Below, piece by piece: positions 34,992-47,010 of a stretch of DNA of 64,000 bases. The notes under the pieces were generated by a model. It was not told where the DNA came from. It did no database searches and saw only the letters and a program-made list of their open reading frames with translations. The stretch spans positions 162,522,331 to 162,586,330 of the forward strand of contig CM040118.1 of NCBI GenBank assembly GCA_022559845.1. The letters are read 5' to 3'. The position numbers and the translations under genes are program-made. The first letter of the stretch is position 1. Each line of letters opens with the position of its first letter. This DNA is from Amorphophallus konjac (lineage: Eukaryota; Streptophyta; Magnoliopsida; Alismatales; Araceae).

Positions 34992-35007
34992 AAGAGCTAG
35001 ATGCCAT
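34992..35007 (-). pseudogene. Start of element D PMD ORF, cut off by element C
   Basis: The minus-strand ATG at 35007 begins a serine-rich start that, with C and one target duplication removed, enters the PMD frame at 2989 without shift. C therefore interrupts codon 6. Immediately upstream (35019-35050 on plus) the minus strand is a strong pyrimidine tract ending in TAG, which looks like a 3' splice site of a leader intron. Confidence 0.6.
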
Positions 35008-35559
35008 GATGTCTGCATCTAGAAAAGAAAAGAAAGGAAAATAACAGAAGGTTAGAAGATGGCTTTTTTAAAAAGCAAAATTCTAACAAAATTTCGGCAG
35101 AGTCTCCCCTAGCCGGGGAGTGTGCCAGAAGAAAGTGGGAACACGTCCATTATGAGACGGTCCCTAAATCAGGCCGAGGGTGTCACACCAAGGCCAAATA
35201 GGACACACGGGGTTTAGCTTCGAGGGCTAGCCTACTAGAAGCCTCCCGGGGCCATCAAGGAGGAAGTTTGAATCCCAAAGAATGATCAAACAGGGGCTCG
35301 CCCTCACCACTATCACGATGCCTCGTCACACGGGGAAGAGAGGGGTTGTCGTCGACGTCCCGTTCATGGAGGAGGAAGCAAAGGAGTTCGCCGCCGCCCT
35401 CACCATCCTCAGAGAAAAAGAAAAGGCGGGGGGGGCATGAGGAAGAGACGCCCTCGCCATCCCCGGAAGAAAAAATGAGGAGGAATACTATGTCATTGCC
35501 GCTGGTCATCCGCAGAAGTAGCAGGGGACGCCGCCGTCATCGCTAGAGGAGAGATGGGG

Positions 35560-35590
35560 TTAGGGTTTGTTTGCACGGGTTTTTTTATAT
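35560..35590 (-). promoter_or_regulatory. Promoter-like cluster for PMD ORF (TATA plus telo-box)
   Basis: The minus strand has ATATAAAAAAAA at about 35580-35590, followed about 20 bp downstream by AAACCCTAA (35560-35568). That is the telo-box motif frequent near plant transcription starts. With the splice-acceptor-like tract before ATG 35007 it could drive a spliced PMD transcript. No donor site could be fixed. Confidence 0.35.
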
Positions 35591-36834
35591 GACGAATAAC
35601 CGGGGTGAGGGAAGGGATACAGCAGGGAAGGAAAACGCGGGAGTTTGATGTATCTCGAGTATCCTCCTTACGGTTGCATGCCTCTCACGACGGTATCGGG
35701 TAGTCTCCTTTCATGGAAAGTCGAAAAGGGTCGAATGGCACGGAAGTGTTAGGATAAGGGTTAATCGAACAGAGTGTCGGCGTGCCAGTCGATTTCTCGA
35801 CAATCACCCATGGAACCAAGGGTTGACCGGGGAAGCGTCACTAGGACACGGCACGTGGGCTCGGGCGATCGGGTGACACATGGAGGGAAGGGGTTCCATG
35901 GGTGCGAGTGTGTGGGCGATTGCGGGAATCGTGTACTGGACGTCTTTCCCCATCAGCCGCAAGCAACCGGTGTTTATTTACATCAGATTGAATCAGAATA
36001 CCTCCGTTCTAACCTGAAGAAAAGTCTGTATATATGTCTGAAGCCATGGGTAGAGGGCTGGGGGCATTTCGCAGCTGTGGGTGCACTTTCGACTGAGGGA
36101 CGTTTACTGGGGCTAGGATGTTAGGCACGGATGCCAATTGGTGTAGATAGAAAGCTGGGGGCCTGAACGTGGATGCGAGAGCATTCGTCCAATTTGCAGT
36201 GTAATCTTTGAGATATACATGTCTTTACAGGTGGGCCATAGTGGCCAGGGTACAACTGGTGCACGCCACGGGACAATTCTGACATGATGATCGGTCCCTG
36301 GGTCAGTGCGTGATAGACGAACACATATGTGTTTTACAGAGGGCCCCTCCCATGCCATGGGCCATGGTGGTGGCCCCGAACGAGGGGGCCTATGACTGGA
36401 CGACTGGGGGGATGCATCGATCCGGTGTCTGGGCGAGGGCCGGTCACGGCTAGAGTAGAGCGGTCGAACGTGGCCTCGTGACTGCGGGAGAGCGTGATGT
36501 CATGGTACGTGCGTGGTTGGAACCGATGGGCACGCGAGGGGGAATCCCAACATGAGGGGACGTTCGCCCTTGTCATAACGTCTCACACATGGTGGGTGTT
36601 GACTTGTATGTTACGGCTAAATACGGTGCAAGGGAAATGCAAACGACATACCCCCGATGTACTAACCCGACGAACAAGTCACCCACACACAATTCTCCTT
36701 AGCTCGTTGTCCGGAGCCGCTTGAAGCTTGAAGGCCGGATGTCTTGGAGCTTCTATGTGCTTGTCATCTGTTGTTTACCCCTTGAGCTTCTAAGGGGTTT
36801 TTATAGAAAAGTTGAAGGGTTAGGAAGCGTTTAG

Positions 36835-36995
36835 GAGGGCTAGGTTGATAGGGTCAAGCCAGCCCGCGTAAACCCCATGAATAGTGTGGGTTTAGGGGGA
36901 CTAGGTTGATAGGGTCAAGCTAGCCCGCGTAAACCCCATGAATAGTATGGGTTTAGGGGGACTAGGTTGATAGGGTCAAGCAAGCCCGCGTAAAC
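36835..36995 (+). repeat. 61-bp tandem repeat
   Basis: About 2.6 copies. Each includes TAGGTTGATAGGGTCAAG and GCCCGCGTAAACCCC, with starts at 36841, 36902 and 36963. It is non-coding. Confidence 0.85.
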
Positions 36996-37019
36996 CCCTC
37001 TCGGAGGGTGTTTTTTATA

Positions 37020-37330
37020 AAAAGGATGGGCTGGGAAGGGTTTAGGCGGACCAGCCTCAGGGGGCAGGGCTGGTCTGCCTAAACCCCCTCCCCCAGGGGG
37101 TTTAGGCAGACCAGCCTGGGGGGTCCAGGCTGGTCCGCCTAAACCCCACCCTAGGGGGTTTAGGCGGGCTGGGTTTGGCCCTTTTTTAATTAAAAAAAGT
37201 AAATTTTTTTAATTGAAGGGAAGGGGTTTACGCGGACCAGCCCAGGGGGCTGGGCTGGTCCGCCTAAACCCCCCCCTCCCCCGAGGGGGTTAAACCCCCC
37301 CAGGGGGGTTTAGGCGGGATGGGTCTCTAG
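37020..37330. repeat. Cluster of GC-rich and AT-rich fold-backs
   Basis: Three imperfect palindromes of the form TTTAGGCGGACCAGCC...GGCTGGTCCGCCTAAA lie at about 37038-37085, 37096-37148 and 37223-37273. Between the last two is an AT-rich palindrome (AATTAAAAAAA...TTTTTTTAATT, about 37188-37213). Single-strand folding would give successive strong hairpins. Confidence 0.85.
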
Positions 37331-37753
37331 GGAGAGAGAGGGGACGGTCCTGTTGATGCCTAAAATAAAGATAATAATAATAGCAGCGATGAAATAATAA
37401 TAATAACCCTAAAAGACCTTTATTTCTGATAAAATGCCTTATTTCTGTTATCTTGTTTTCAGGAATAAAAGAAGAAAAGAAGAAAAGAAGAGACGGCCGG
37501 CTCTAGTAGAGAACCACTGAAACGAGACACAAGACCTCGGAAGATACTCGGGACCATCCCCGAACGAACAATAAAGAAGCCCGGCCGACAAGATATGTCA
37601 GCCGATGAGCCCTCACAACTGAAGAAATGAACACAAGAAGCCCAAAAGCCCTAAATGGGCCAATACCGGTGGCACCGAGAAGCTGCTGAAGAGGCCCACT
37701 GCCACCAAAAGGCGCACCGACAGTGGCCACGCCGAGAAGCCAATGGAATGGGC

Positions 37754-37762
37754 TTATAAAAG
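37754..37762 (+). promoter_or_regulatory. TATA box of element E 5' LTR
   Basis: GGGCTTATAAAAGCC lies 403 bp into the LTR and is repeated at 63716-63724 in the 3' LTR. It is likely the promoter of the E transcript. Confidence 0.6.
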
Positions 37763-39975
37763 CCATTCCCTCCGTCAAAAATATAGAGAGAATAGAACAG
37801 GGGGGGCGCCCAGAGAAAAGAGGGAGGAGGATCGAAGAGATCAACGACCTCATCTAGAGGGAAGAAGAGAAAAAAAGGAGCTCCAAAAGAGGGACTCGAA
37901 GAAGCAAAGAGATATCTGGGAAGAGGCTGAGAGAAGAAAAAAAAGAAGAGAAGCTTGAAGCTCGACAAGGTGGGCTGCTCCGGGGAGGGGGCTTGAGTCA
38001 ATGCTCCCCCCTCCCCTCCCTTTTGTCTTGGGGTTTTATCCGTTTTTCTTATGTTGTTTTACTCCTTCTCTTTTCCTCCCCGATGTACTCCCCTTGTTCG
38101 GGTGATGACTGTGTTGTCTTTGCTCTTGTATGTAAGGCGATGAATGTACGATGAATATTTGGGAAGGAATGAAAATGCTTCCGTTCGTACTCGCAACGAC
38201 GGCTGCTTCTCCATGATTCTTTGTTCTTTCTTTCCCCCTAGATGTTATTGTCTTCAGCATGACTGAGATGCCCTCAGCTCTCTGATGGGTCTTCGGGCTT
38301 GGTGGCTTTCCGCTAAATAGATTTAACTACGGGTTTCTCGATGTCGTACACCATTCTTTGTCATTTGCACGAGTTTTTCTGGACTTGCCCCAGGGCCAGA
38401 GACAGACCATCTCTTGGCCCCTGAGGCGGTCCGCTATCGATATGTGCAGTGGCTTCAACAGCCTATATGAAGTCCTCTTTCCGTGGAAATGTTTAAACCG
38501 CATCAACAGGATTATGTTAAAGGTTTATGGCATGATCCCTGTATAAATAGCTTCGTTCGGGTTGTCCCTGAGGCCAGAGACAGCCATCTCTTGGCTCCCA
38601 GGGCGATCAAAGACAACATTAAGCGGTCCTCGGTGGTTGGTGATATGTAATGACTCAAAGCCCACCCGGTGATTGGATTCTCCGATCCTCTTCATTCAAC
38701 CCCTCATTGATGAGATTAAACCTCTGCCTAATCAAACCCCAGCAGTCAGTAAGCCCACAATCTTCCAGATCCCTCCAATCTGACTGAAAATCCAAGAAAG
38801 CCTAAAACAGAGCCTCCGGAACGGCCTCCTCGCCACCTTCACGGAGTTCCCGACGCCAAATGGCCCGGGAATAGTACTTTCATCTCGGCGCGGTCATCCT
38901 CGCGCCGAGAACCCCCCTCTTCGCTGCGCCGAAACCCCCTTTTGTGTTGCTAAAGCTACGCCGAGAGCCCTTGGGGCGCGCTGAGAACCCCTCGCACTGG
39001 GAACCCCCTTGATCTTCCAGCCGCGTCGAATAGCTTCCTGCCTTGCCAGCCGCGCCGAGAACCTATGTGTGCTATGAATTCCCCCCATCCCTTGGACCCC
39101 AGGTGAAGATCCTTTGTTCTCAATTAGGAAATTCCCTTGATATCCCCTATGCCCAGCCAACGTATGTAACCTTGCATTCTATCCCGGGGCAATTTTGAGT
39201 CGTCATGTGAACCCCCGGGGACAAATTAACTGGGGAGCGATCTCCCCTACATTTTCATGTCCCGAATTCGTTTCCCACGCAACCCCGTGGGTCTGGCGGG
39301 CCCTGTCTCTACATGGCTGTCGTCGGCCTCTAAAGAGGGGATAGTGATCGATGCTAGAGACATGTACAGTCTCTTTGAGCCTTAGCACTCCTATACTCTT
39401 TCCGGCTCTCGCCCCGGCACTCCGTGGGTGATTGTCTATCATCCCCTGGTAAATGCCCGGTCCGGGGGAGGTGCTGCCGAAATTCTCCCGGGAACTGGCA
39501 CTTAAAGATGCATGGGAATCAAGCATCATATCATGAGGCTAATAAACAATAATGATAAGGCCAAGAGCACAGGGCGTCTTAAATCCCCTGCCCAGTGATC
39601 CTTTTCTTCGATTCTCTTCGAACCTAGCTCACCTTGGGCAAATTAGATCCATGTTTGAATAAATCCCAGTAACTAGTAGCCCTGGCATCTCCTTGAAACC
39701 CTCCAATCGGAATTGAAACCCAAAATCCCCAAAATAGAGCTCCGGAAACTCTGTTCAGGCTTCCCGGTGCACTCAACCCCTTCCCGGCGCCACGAATAGT
39801 AAACTCAGTGAGCAGTGGTCGGCGAGGTGAGTTTCGCGCCGGGAACCCTGCGCCGTTAACCCCTTTCACCACCCTTCTGCGCCGAGAGCATGCCTGCCAG
39901 CTCCCCCTTAGCCATTAAGCTTCACCACCCTTCCCGGCGCGTAGAACAATTGGGCTTGAAGACCTTCCCGGCGCG

Positions 39976-40510
39976 GCAAATAGTGTGGGATTTCCAAGCC
40001 GAGAACCCCCTTCCCGGCTTGGCAAATAGTGTTTTCAATGAATAGTTCTCGGCATGGGATTTCCAAGCCGAGAACCCCCTTCTCGGCTTGGCGAATAGTG
40101 TTTTCAATGAATAGTTCTCGGCATGGGATTTCCAAGTCGAGAACCCCCTTCCCGGCTTGGCGAATAGTGTTTTTAATGAATAGTTCTCGGCGTGGGATTT
40201 CCAAGCCGAGAACCCCCTTTCCGGCTTGGCAAATAGTGTTTTCAATGAATAGTTCTCGGCATGGGATTTCCAAGCCGAGAACCCCCTTCCCGGCTTGGCG
40301 AATAGTGTTTTCAATGAATAGTTCTCGGCGTGGGATTTCCAAGCCGAGAACCCCCTTTCCGGCTTGGCAAATCGTGTTTTCAATGAATAGTTCTCGGCAT
40401 GGGATTTCCAAGCCGAGAACCCCCTTCCCGGCTTGGCGAATAGTGTTTTCAGTGAATAGTTCTCGGCGTGGGATTTCCAAGCCGAGAACCCCCTTTCCGG
40501 CTTGGCGAAC
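39976..40510 (+). repeat. 69-bp tandem repeat with paired stem-loops
   Basis: About 7.75 copies with period exactly 69. Each unit contains TTCTCGGC...GCCGAGAA and CCAAGCCG...CGGCTTGG, which overlap in the AAGCCG segment. As 69 is a multiple of three, long repeat-peptide frames open on both strands. I treat these as by-products. Confidence 0.92.
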
Positions 40511-40683
40511 ATTGTCCCGTTGGTTCTAGTACTTCCGGCTCTCGGGCTCCGATATGCCCGTTTATTACGGACTTCGTCTCGACATTTCGTGGACGGTTTC
40601 CTATATACCCCTGGCATATTCCGGGTACAGGGGAGATACTGCCGGATTTCTGCCAAGATATGCGGACTAAGCACGTGGTTGCT

Positions 40684-41220
40684 AATAAAATTAAAAAAAT
40701 GAATAAATAATAATAAATGAATAAATAATAATAAATAATAATAATAAATAAAATAAATAATAATAATAAATAAAATAAATAATAGTAATAATAATAATAA
40801 ATAAAATAAATAAATAATAAATAATAAATAATAAAAATAAATAGAAATAAATAAATAAATAAAATAGAAACAAACAAGCCAAATGGGATGAACGAATAAT
40901 TAAACATGTAATGATAATAATAACAAGTAAACAAAATAAATATTAAACAAATCAGAAAGTGAGAGTTGACGTCATTACATGATCTCCCTCAAAAAAAAAG
41001 GAAATAAAAAATAAATATCAAATAAAAATAAATAAATAATGAATAAAGAAATGATATAAAATAACAATAATAAAAGTAAGAAATATAAGAAAACATGAAA
41101 TAAATGAATAGTGAACAAATAACAAATGAGTAATAAAATGGGGATTCAAATATCAAAGAAACCTAATTAAAAGAAATAATAATAAGATAATAAAATAAAA
41201 TAAAAATGAGAATAGAGGCG
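40684..41220 (+). repeat. AT-rich low-complexity tract
   Basis: Mostly AATAAATAATAA-type sequence over about 530 bp inside the E LTR. Minus-strand Tyr/Phe/Leu/Ile-rich frames are artefacts of composition. Confidence 0.9.
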
Positions 41221-42137
41221 TTCATGCATCTAAAATGATGATAAGAATAAATAAAGAACAACGGCCATGTCCGCTCCGGTGCCTTCATCTTCCATGACCT
41301 CCGGGTATGAAACATTAACGCCGCTCTGACAGATCGTGCTTAGCTCTCGGGCCTTGCTCCCGTTTTAGCCAAAGCATGACCTTGTTCCGAGTCGATAGCT
41401 CACCGAATTTGATTTGCTCCGATCGAGTTTCGACCGCACTTCCTCTCTCCTTGAATATCAATTTTGCCGCGTCCCGGCATACATTGTCCCGATAAACTAC
41501 GGACTTGCCCAAATACGGTCATACTTGGTCCATCTCATGGGCCCATGTGTGTGCACCGTAATATAATGCGCAACTTCAAGATGAAAAGGCCCTGATGCCC
41601 CCCGGAGTAGGGCGATGGTGCCAAAATCTCTCTCAGAATTATAAATAAACGAGCAAACAAATAATAAGCTATAATACCAAATGATGTCACCTTGCATGCT
41701 TGCATAAGCTGACTCTCTGGTATATCAAATGGTGATTAGCAGAAAGCTAGGTTACGCCCGACCGGAAGCTATCACTGTGCGTGAGAGTGGTCCTTGGACC
41801 TAAGTTCTCCGCCTTGTACCAAGAGTCAATTTAATAAATAAATACCCTCATACTGTGTGCTTGCATGCAACTGTATCTTTGATCCTTTGGACCCCATGGT
41901 CTCTATTTTGGCGATTAATCAAGGGTTGTCTCTCTTTTAGAGGGGCATAATTAACGTCGTAGCCTTTATGGTACAACGGGTTTTGGGTCCCGACGCGATC
42001 ACCCACTATCGTCTGATCAGTCAGATGAGCGCACAATAAATTGTCACGACAGTGACTGGCACGCCTAAAACATAAAGCATAAATAAATATCCAAATAAAA
42101 TTAAATTATAAAGATAAAAAGATCGTTCCAAACAAGT

Positions 42138-42155
42138 TTGGCACGCCCGGTGGGA
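42138..42155 (+). other. Primer binding site of element E
   Basis: TTGGCACGCCCGGTGGGA follows the LTR by three bases. The F site has the same frame (TTGGC, five variable bases, CGGTGGGA). The CGGTGGGAC part fits the T-arm of plant tRNA-Arg, the primer known for Ogre elements. The exact tRNA needs a database match. Confidence 0.7.
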
Positions 42156-44024
42156 CTTTACCTCCCTTCATCTTTTCGCCAAAATAAATAGACCATGGGG
42201 TCCCCAATTAATTATTCCAAATACTAACTATTCGTTCATCTAGTCTTTCCCTTTTGAAGGTTAAAGCAATGACGAACTGATTGTCCGGGCTTGTCTTCGG
42301 CACCCAGATCATAGCTGGCCATGTCGCACACGGCTATTTTGCCGTGCCAACCACTTTCGGTGACTTTCCTTCGGTCGTTGGCTGCCCCAACTTCCTGGGA
42401 GTTGTGTTCATGGATCTTCTGAGCAAAGAAAGTCCGAAGCCTGTAGAGCTGAAGGATGATAAAGCTGCTTCTTGTTAGAGTGAAGATAAGATCAAGAAAT
42501 CCCTACTCAAGAATCCAGTGACCGTGAGCTGTTATGTTCACCATGCTACCAGCCCGATTGAAGCACATGAGAAGGGGACCACTGGGGGCAACAAAAAGAA
42601 CTTCAGAAGAGGAAGAGCCTCTGCCACTTCCCAATGTCGACTTTCTACATCTGGTAAGTCCATGATGATTGGGGGCGTTCGGATCTTCTTCAACGGCCGC
42701 AATGCCAGAGTTCTGCCAGATCGGGTCATCCCGACCATTCCTACCCCCAATGCTTTCCAAGTGCTGGCTAGCCGGAGGGCGAACAGTGATGATAGCAAGC
42801 AAGGGAAGCCAACCTCAAAATTGCCAAGACGCAAGCAAATGTGGGTTCTCAAGAAGACCCGGAGTGTCATGTCAACCCTACAAAATTATAACAGTTTTGT
42901 TGATGCCCCCAAGAGAAGGGATAATAAAGTCATGAATGAAGAAGAAGTCACAGCCACAACTCCTCCACTCGCTGCCAGGGTCTGTGCAAGACAGGCTAAT
43001 ATCTCCAAGAACTCAAAGAATCTCCACCAAGTTGCCAAGCTGACACGATTAGCATACATGCCACCCGCCCAAGACTGGACGCTGCCTCCTGCTATCTCTT
43101 CAGAGTACAGTCAAGAGGGGATGGTTAAGAGGGTCTGGGAATACTTCCATGGCCTTGGAAGTCCTGTCATAGGCCGACAAAGGTCACTCCATGCTGTCAA
43201 GGCTGAAGGAGAAGGAGAAAATAAGATATCACCTGTTGGGATAGATAAAGAGAAAAAGCAAGCTGAGTTTAGAAGTTTTGAAAGTCTTTCACAGAGGGAA
43301 GAAATGAAAAGAGTTCTGACAAATGAAGGGCCAACTTTCCCTCGCCAGTCCCGAAGGAGAGTTAAAAAGCATGAAAGGAGAATGCAAGTCCTCGCGTGTA
43401 ATATGACAGGAGTGATGAGCAGGCATGACGCCCTGCTAAATGGGCAAGAAGAACTAGCCAAGGTTACCGAAAGAGAAGACCCTGTGACAAGACAAAGCAA
43501 AAATGAAGCTGGGTTACTGCAGACCGCTAAGGGCAAGCGGGCTACCGATGAAAACAACACTACTTTCAGCACCAAAATAATGGCATCTGAAGAAGAAAGG
43601 GTGCCCCTGTCCGGATGCGGCTTTGGTAAAACACTTGAGACCATTACCAGCAAAATAGCTATGGACCCTGCCATCCTAATAGCCATGCAAAGATATCAGC
43701 GGGAGGTAGAACTACTGAAGAAGCAACTAAAAGAGAAGACTGAACATGATGTGATACCCAAGCAACCAGGGGCACAAACTAACCTATCACTGGGAGGGTT
43801 TAACCCCTCGACTGCTCTTTCACAGATTGTTCTGCAAACTGACGGTCGGGGTTGGGCTGTTCCCCAGGATCATTTCCAGTCGCTCCAGCCAGCACAACTG
43901 AAGCTTCTTCAAATACAGCGGCAGGTTCCCTTGTCGAAACCTCCGCCGTCTCATGTTGCAACTCCAGCCATACAAGAAATGCAGCCCACCCACCTCTGCC
44001 CTGAATCAGCGGTGCCAGTCGTGG

Positions 44025-45080
44025 TGAATAAATCAATGATGGAAAAGATGGTTGAGGAGAGGCTAGTCAAAAGGGGTAGTGCTGATTACGCCCCCTTTGA
44101 CATGTATAAAGTGCCATATCCGGCCTACCATGTTACTAAGAGATTGCCACCTAGCACCAATAAAATTCCTAAGTTTGACAAATTCAATGGGCAGGGCTCC
44201 CCGAAGGAACACATTGCACACTATGTAACAGTCCTGGGTGACTTGGCGACAGATGAGTCATACCTATTGAAGTTCTTTGGGTGTTCTCTAACGGGACATG
44301 CTTTTGAATGGTATGATAGCTTGCCGGCTGGATCTATCAACAACTGGCCGGATATACAGCAAAAATTCATAGAAAGATTCCATGTCACAGAGGCAAGGGT
44401 GACCGTGGCTGAGCTATTGGCAACCAAGCAAGAAGATAATGAAGCTGCTGCAGAATATATCAAAAGATGGAGGGATCTTAGTATGAGATGCCGGCACTCT
44501 CCACATCTAGAAGATGCAGTACAGATGTGTAAACAAAATCTGAAGAAAGAAGTCCTGGAAAAGTTAATTGGAGCAGAAGTCTGGTCTTTTGACCGATTGA
44601 TTAATATTTCAACAGAGATTGAAGACTTCTGTGCAAGATATCCATTAGTTTCTATCAACTCAAACCATCAGGCTAAGCAAATTAATAAGAGGCCGATGTT
44701 GAAAGCTGTACATGCTATTAGCGTCGGGGCAAAAAGGCAGAAATGGGTACACCATTCTCCTCTCAATGGGCCTGCTGAATGTCAAGAAATGCCTCCACAC
44801 CGGAATAAAGAAAAGAAGTCATATGCCTTCCCAAGAGACAAGACTCGAACATTGTTCGAGTGGGCTGTCAAACATGACAAGGTCATCCTGCCAAAGCCAA
44901 AGAGGCCTGATGATGCCAGGAGAAGAGATGATCCGAATTTCTGCCCTTACCACCAGATCCTCGGACATCCTATTGAAGACTGTCAAATATTCAAGGACAT
45001 CGTCCAAGGCTTAATAAAAAGGGGTAAGTTACAAATAGGGGAATACAAAGTTGATCCCCCACACCCGCATGAAATGTCTG
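44025..45080 (+). other. Gag module copy 1 of element E
   Basis: KFDKFNGQGSPKEHIAHY and LTGHAFEWYDSLPAGSINNW, followed by FIERFHV, match the retrotransposon gag core (PF03732). A motif FCPYHQILGHPIEDC (Cys-x2-His-x4-His-x4-Cys type) lies near 44938-44982, as in Tat-lineage gag. GEYKVDPP ends the module. Confidence 0.85.
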
Positions 45081-46289
45081 TGCCAAGGGCGTCAGTCAAT
45101 ATGATATCTATATGTCAACAATTGCTTGAAGAAATGCCAGAGGCTTGTAGCCGGCACACCTATGAAGACAATATTCCTAAGCATGAAAAAGAACAAAGAA
45201 ATTGGCAAGCCGTGTCAACGGGAAGGAAAATAAGACTGGTACCTCGCTTACCTCCAAAAGCCCAGGTTTACGGAGTTATGGCCCATCCCACTCTACCAAC
45301 AATCATTAAAAGGCCAATGGACAGTAAGAAGAGACAAACCCCATTGTGGGCACATGAAGAAGTTAACCCACAGCTACAAGCCATTACAAATGAGCCTGGT
45401 AACCATGAGCAGCCAAAGAATCAGCCTATGCTGCTCAAGAAGCCTGCCCCTCAAATAGGCAGCGAGTCTCACCAATTAACAGAAAGAGCTGAAGAAAAGG
45501 CAGAAAAGTTGAATGCATCAAATAACCCACTGTGGGGGCAGGGGCCGACCATGAAGGGAAAGAGAAAGAAGAATACAAGTACTGAAAGGAGGAATCTTAT
45601 TTTCTCCTGCAACACATTGTCAGCATCCTCTAGTGAGGCACAAACCGTTGATGAAAAAGATGAAGAAATTTGCTTTGTGCCGAAGTAAGTAGTTCCAGCC
45701 AATGCTTCTGCTTCTCTTCAGTCTATCAGGTCTGGGAGGATGCCAAAGCAACACTCACCAGCTAATAAGGAGGCTCAGTGCCATATTCCTCCTCCGCCCA
45801 GAGACATAGAACAGAGGGGTTCTGTCCCAAAGAAGCTACCTATGGCCAGCAATGATGGCGAGAGGAAATCCATTCTGTACAAATCAGAGGCAGGGGGTAG
45901 TAGCACTCCCAGTCCCTTCCTGCAAGACCTTACAATAATGGCACTACTCCACCAGAAGCAGCAGAAGATTGAAATGCTACGAGGGCAACTGAATGAAATG
46001 AACATAAAGCCACATACGCCACGACTACCGAGGCATCAATGCGAGGCATCGCAAGACAGTTCTAGCTCATCTGAAGCTTCAGCGCGGTCATCAATGCCCC
46101 GAACAACACAAGATCATTCAGGGGGCATCCTCCCTCAATCATCCCAACACACACTCCCTTGGGCAAGTCAGGGGGCAACTAAAGTGTATCCGACAAAGAC
46201 ATTGACGAGGCCTCATATGCAGCCAACTACCCTACATTCAAGATCAGTGGGTCCAGCAACAAGGGATAAGACCAAAGCAGAGCAAACAA

Positions 46290-47010
46290 TGAATACAAAG
46301 ACGGCCGAAGAAGAAGTCACTGAGGCCGAGCTGCAAATGACCAAACAAAATGATAATGAGTCCGTCAGGGGCTACATAAACAGATGGAGGAGCCTGCGTG
46401 AAAGGTGTAGGCACCCACCAAGTTATAGTGAATCTGTCCAGATCTGTAAAGAGAATCTGAAATTAGAGATTCTACGATGGGTCATTGACTTCGAAGTCAC
46501 GACCTTTGAAAGTCTAAATGACTTCGCAACTGAAGCTGAAGCAGTCATTGCAAGGATTTACCCATCCTCCACGAGCATGGGTCAAAATTACAAACCAGCC
46601 GATAAGCAGCCAGCACAAGAAGTTTGCATTCCAAGCTTTGAAGCTTTCGAGCGACAGAAGAAGGAAAAAGCAGAGACTGCTTGTATCACTTCTACCAAGC
46701 CGGACACACAAGGGTCCTCGTTAAGGGGTAAAATGATGAAGCCCTATTCATTTACAAAAGATATGACCTCAGCTCTCTTTGAGTGGGCCCTAGAATGCGG
46801 TAAAGTGGTGCTTCCAGAGCCAAAGAGATCAAGCAACTCCGCAAGAAAAGATAACTCGTGCTTTTGTCCGTATCACCAAGTAGCGGGACATCCTATCGAG
46901 AATTGCTACGTGTTCAAGGACATCATCGAAGGCACGATCAAGAAAGGTGAACTGCAAATGGGCGAATATAAGGTGGATCCGCCACGCCCTCACCAAATGC
47001 CCGTCTTCAG
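46290..47010 (+). other. Gag module copy 2 of element E (partial)
   Basis: It starts within the gag core (YINRWRSLRERCRHPP) and lacks the FNG...EWYDSL half. It repeats the region VQICKENLKLEIL, the LFEWALECGKVVLPEPKR segment and a FCPYHQVAGHPIENC motif, ending GEYKVDPPRPH. The order is the same as copy 1, but sequence has drifted well beyond a recent duplication. Confidence 0.8.

Larger units (their letters stand above)
1..37350 (-). mobile_element. Element D: LTR retrotransposon carrying a plant mobile domain ORF (partial)
   Basis: Only the 3' side is visible. A 3' LTR fragment lies at 1-968, followed by internal sequence at 969-2989 that resumes at 34992 after element C. The right-hand LTR and primer site are not seen before element E begins at 37351, so the extent to 37350 is an upper guess. 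The LTR end, TATA position and leader resemble elements A and B, which supports one family. The only recognisable cargo is a plant mobile domain (PMD) reading frame that ends in the first three bases of the LTR. Confidence 0.6.
35019..37350. other. Upstream region of element D PMD ORF, no confident gene
   Basis: 2.3 kb with no recognisable protein. It holds a promoter-like cluster on the minus strand near 35560-35590, a 61-bp tandem repeat at about 36835-36995 and a fold-back cluster at 37020-37330. Whether all of it belongs to D, or part to another repeat, is unclear because E cuts it at 37351. Confidence 0.5.
37351..42134 (+). repeat. 5' LTR of element E (4.8 kb)
   Basis: It starts TGTTGATGCC and ends CCAAACA, three bases before the primer site. 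It contains a TATA box, degenerate 'GCCGAGAACCCC' repeats (38880-39070, 39830-39960), a 69-bp array, an AT-rich tract, then unique sequence. The right boundary is inferred from the primer site, since only 692 bp of the 3' copy is in view. Confidence 0.78.

Noticed and set aside
35255..35509. 84-codon minus frame upstream of the PMD ORF
   Set aside because: Low complexity, no similarity recognised, and frame not continuous with the PMD. It could be leader exon sequence but cannot be supported as a gene.
39908..40674. Long repeat-peptide frames on both strands (23-residue units)
   Set aside because: They are explained by the 69-bp array whose period is a multiple of three. No independent coding evidence.
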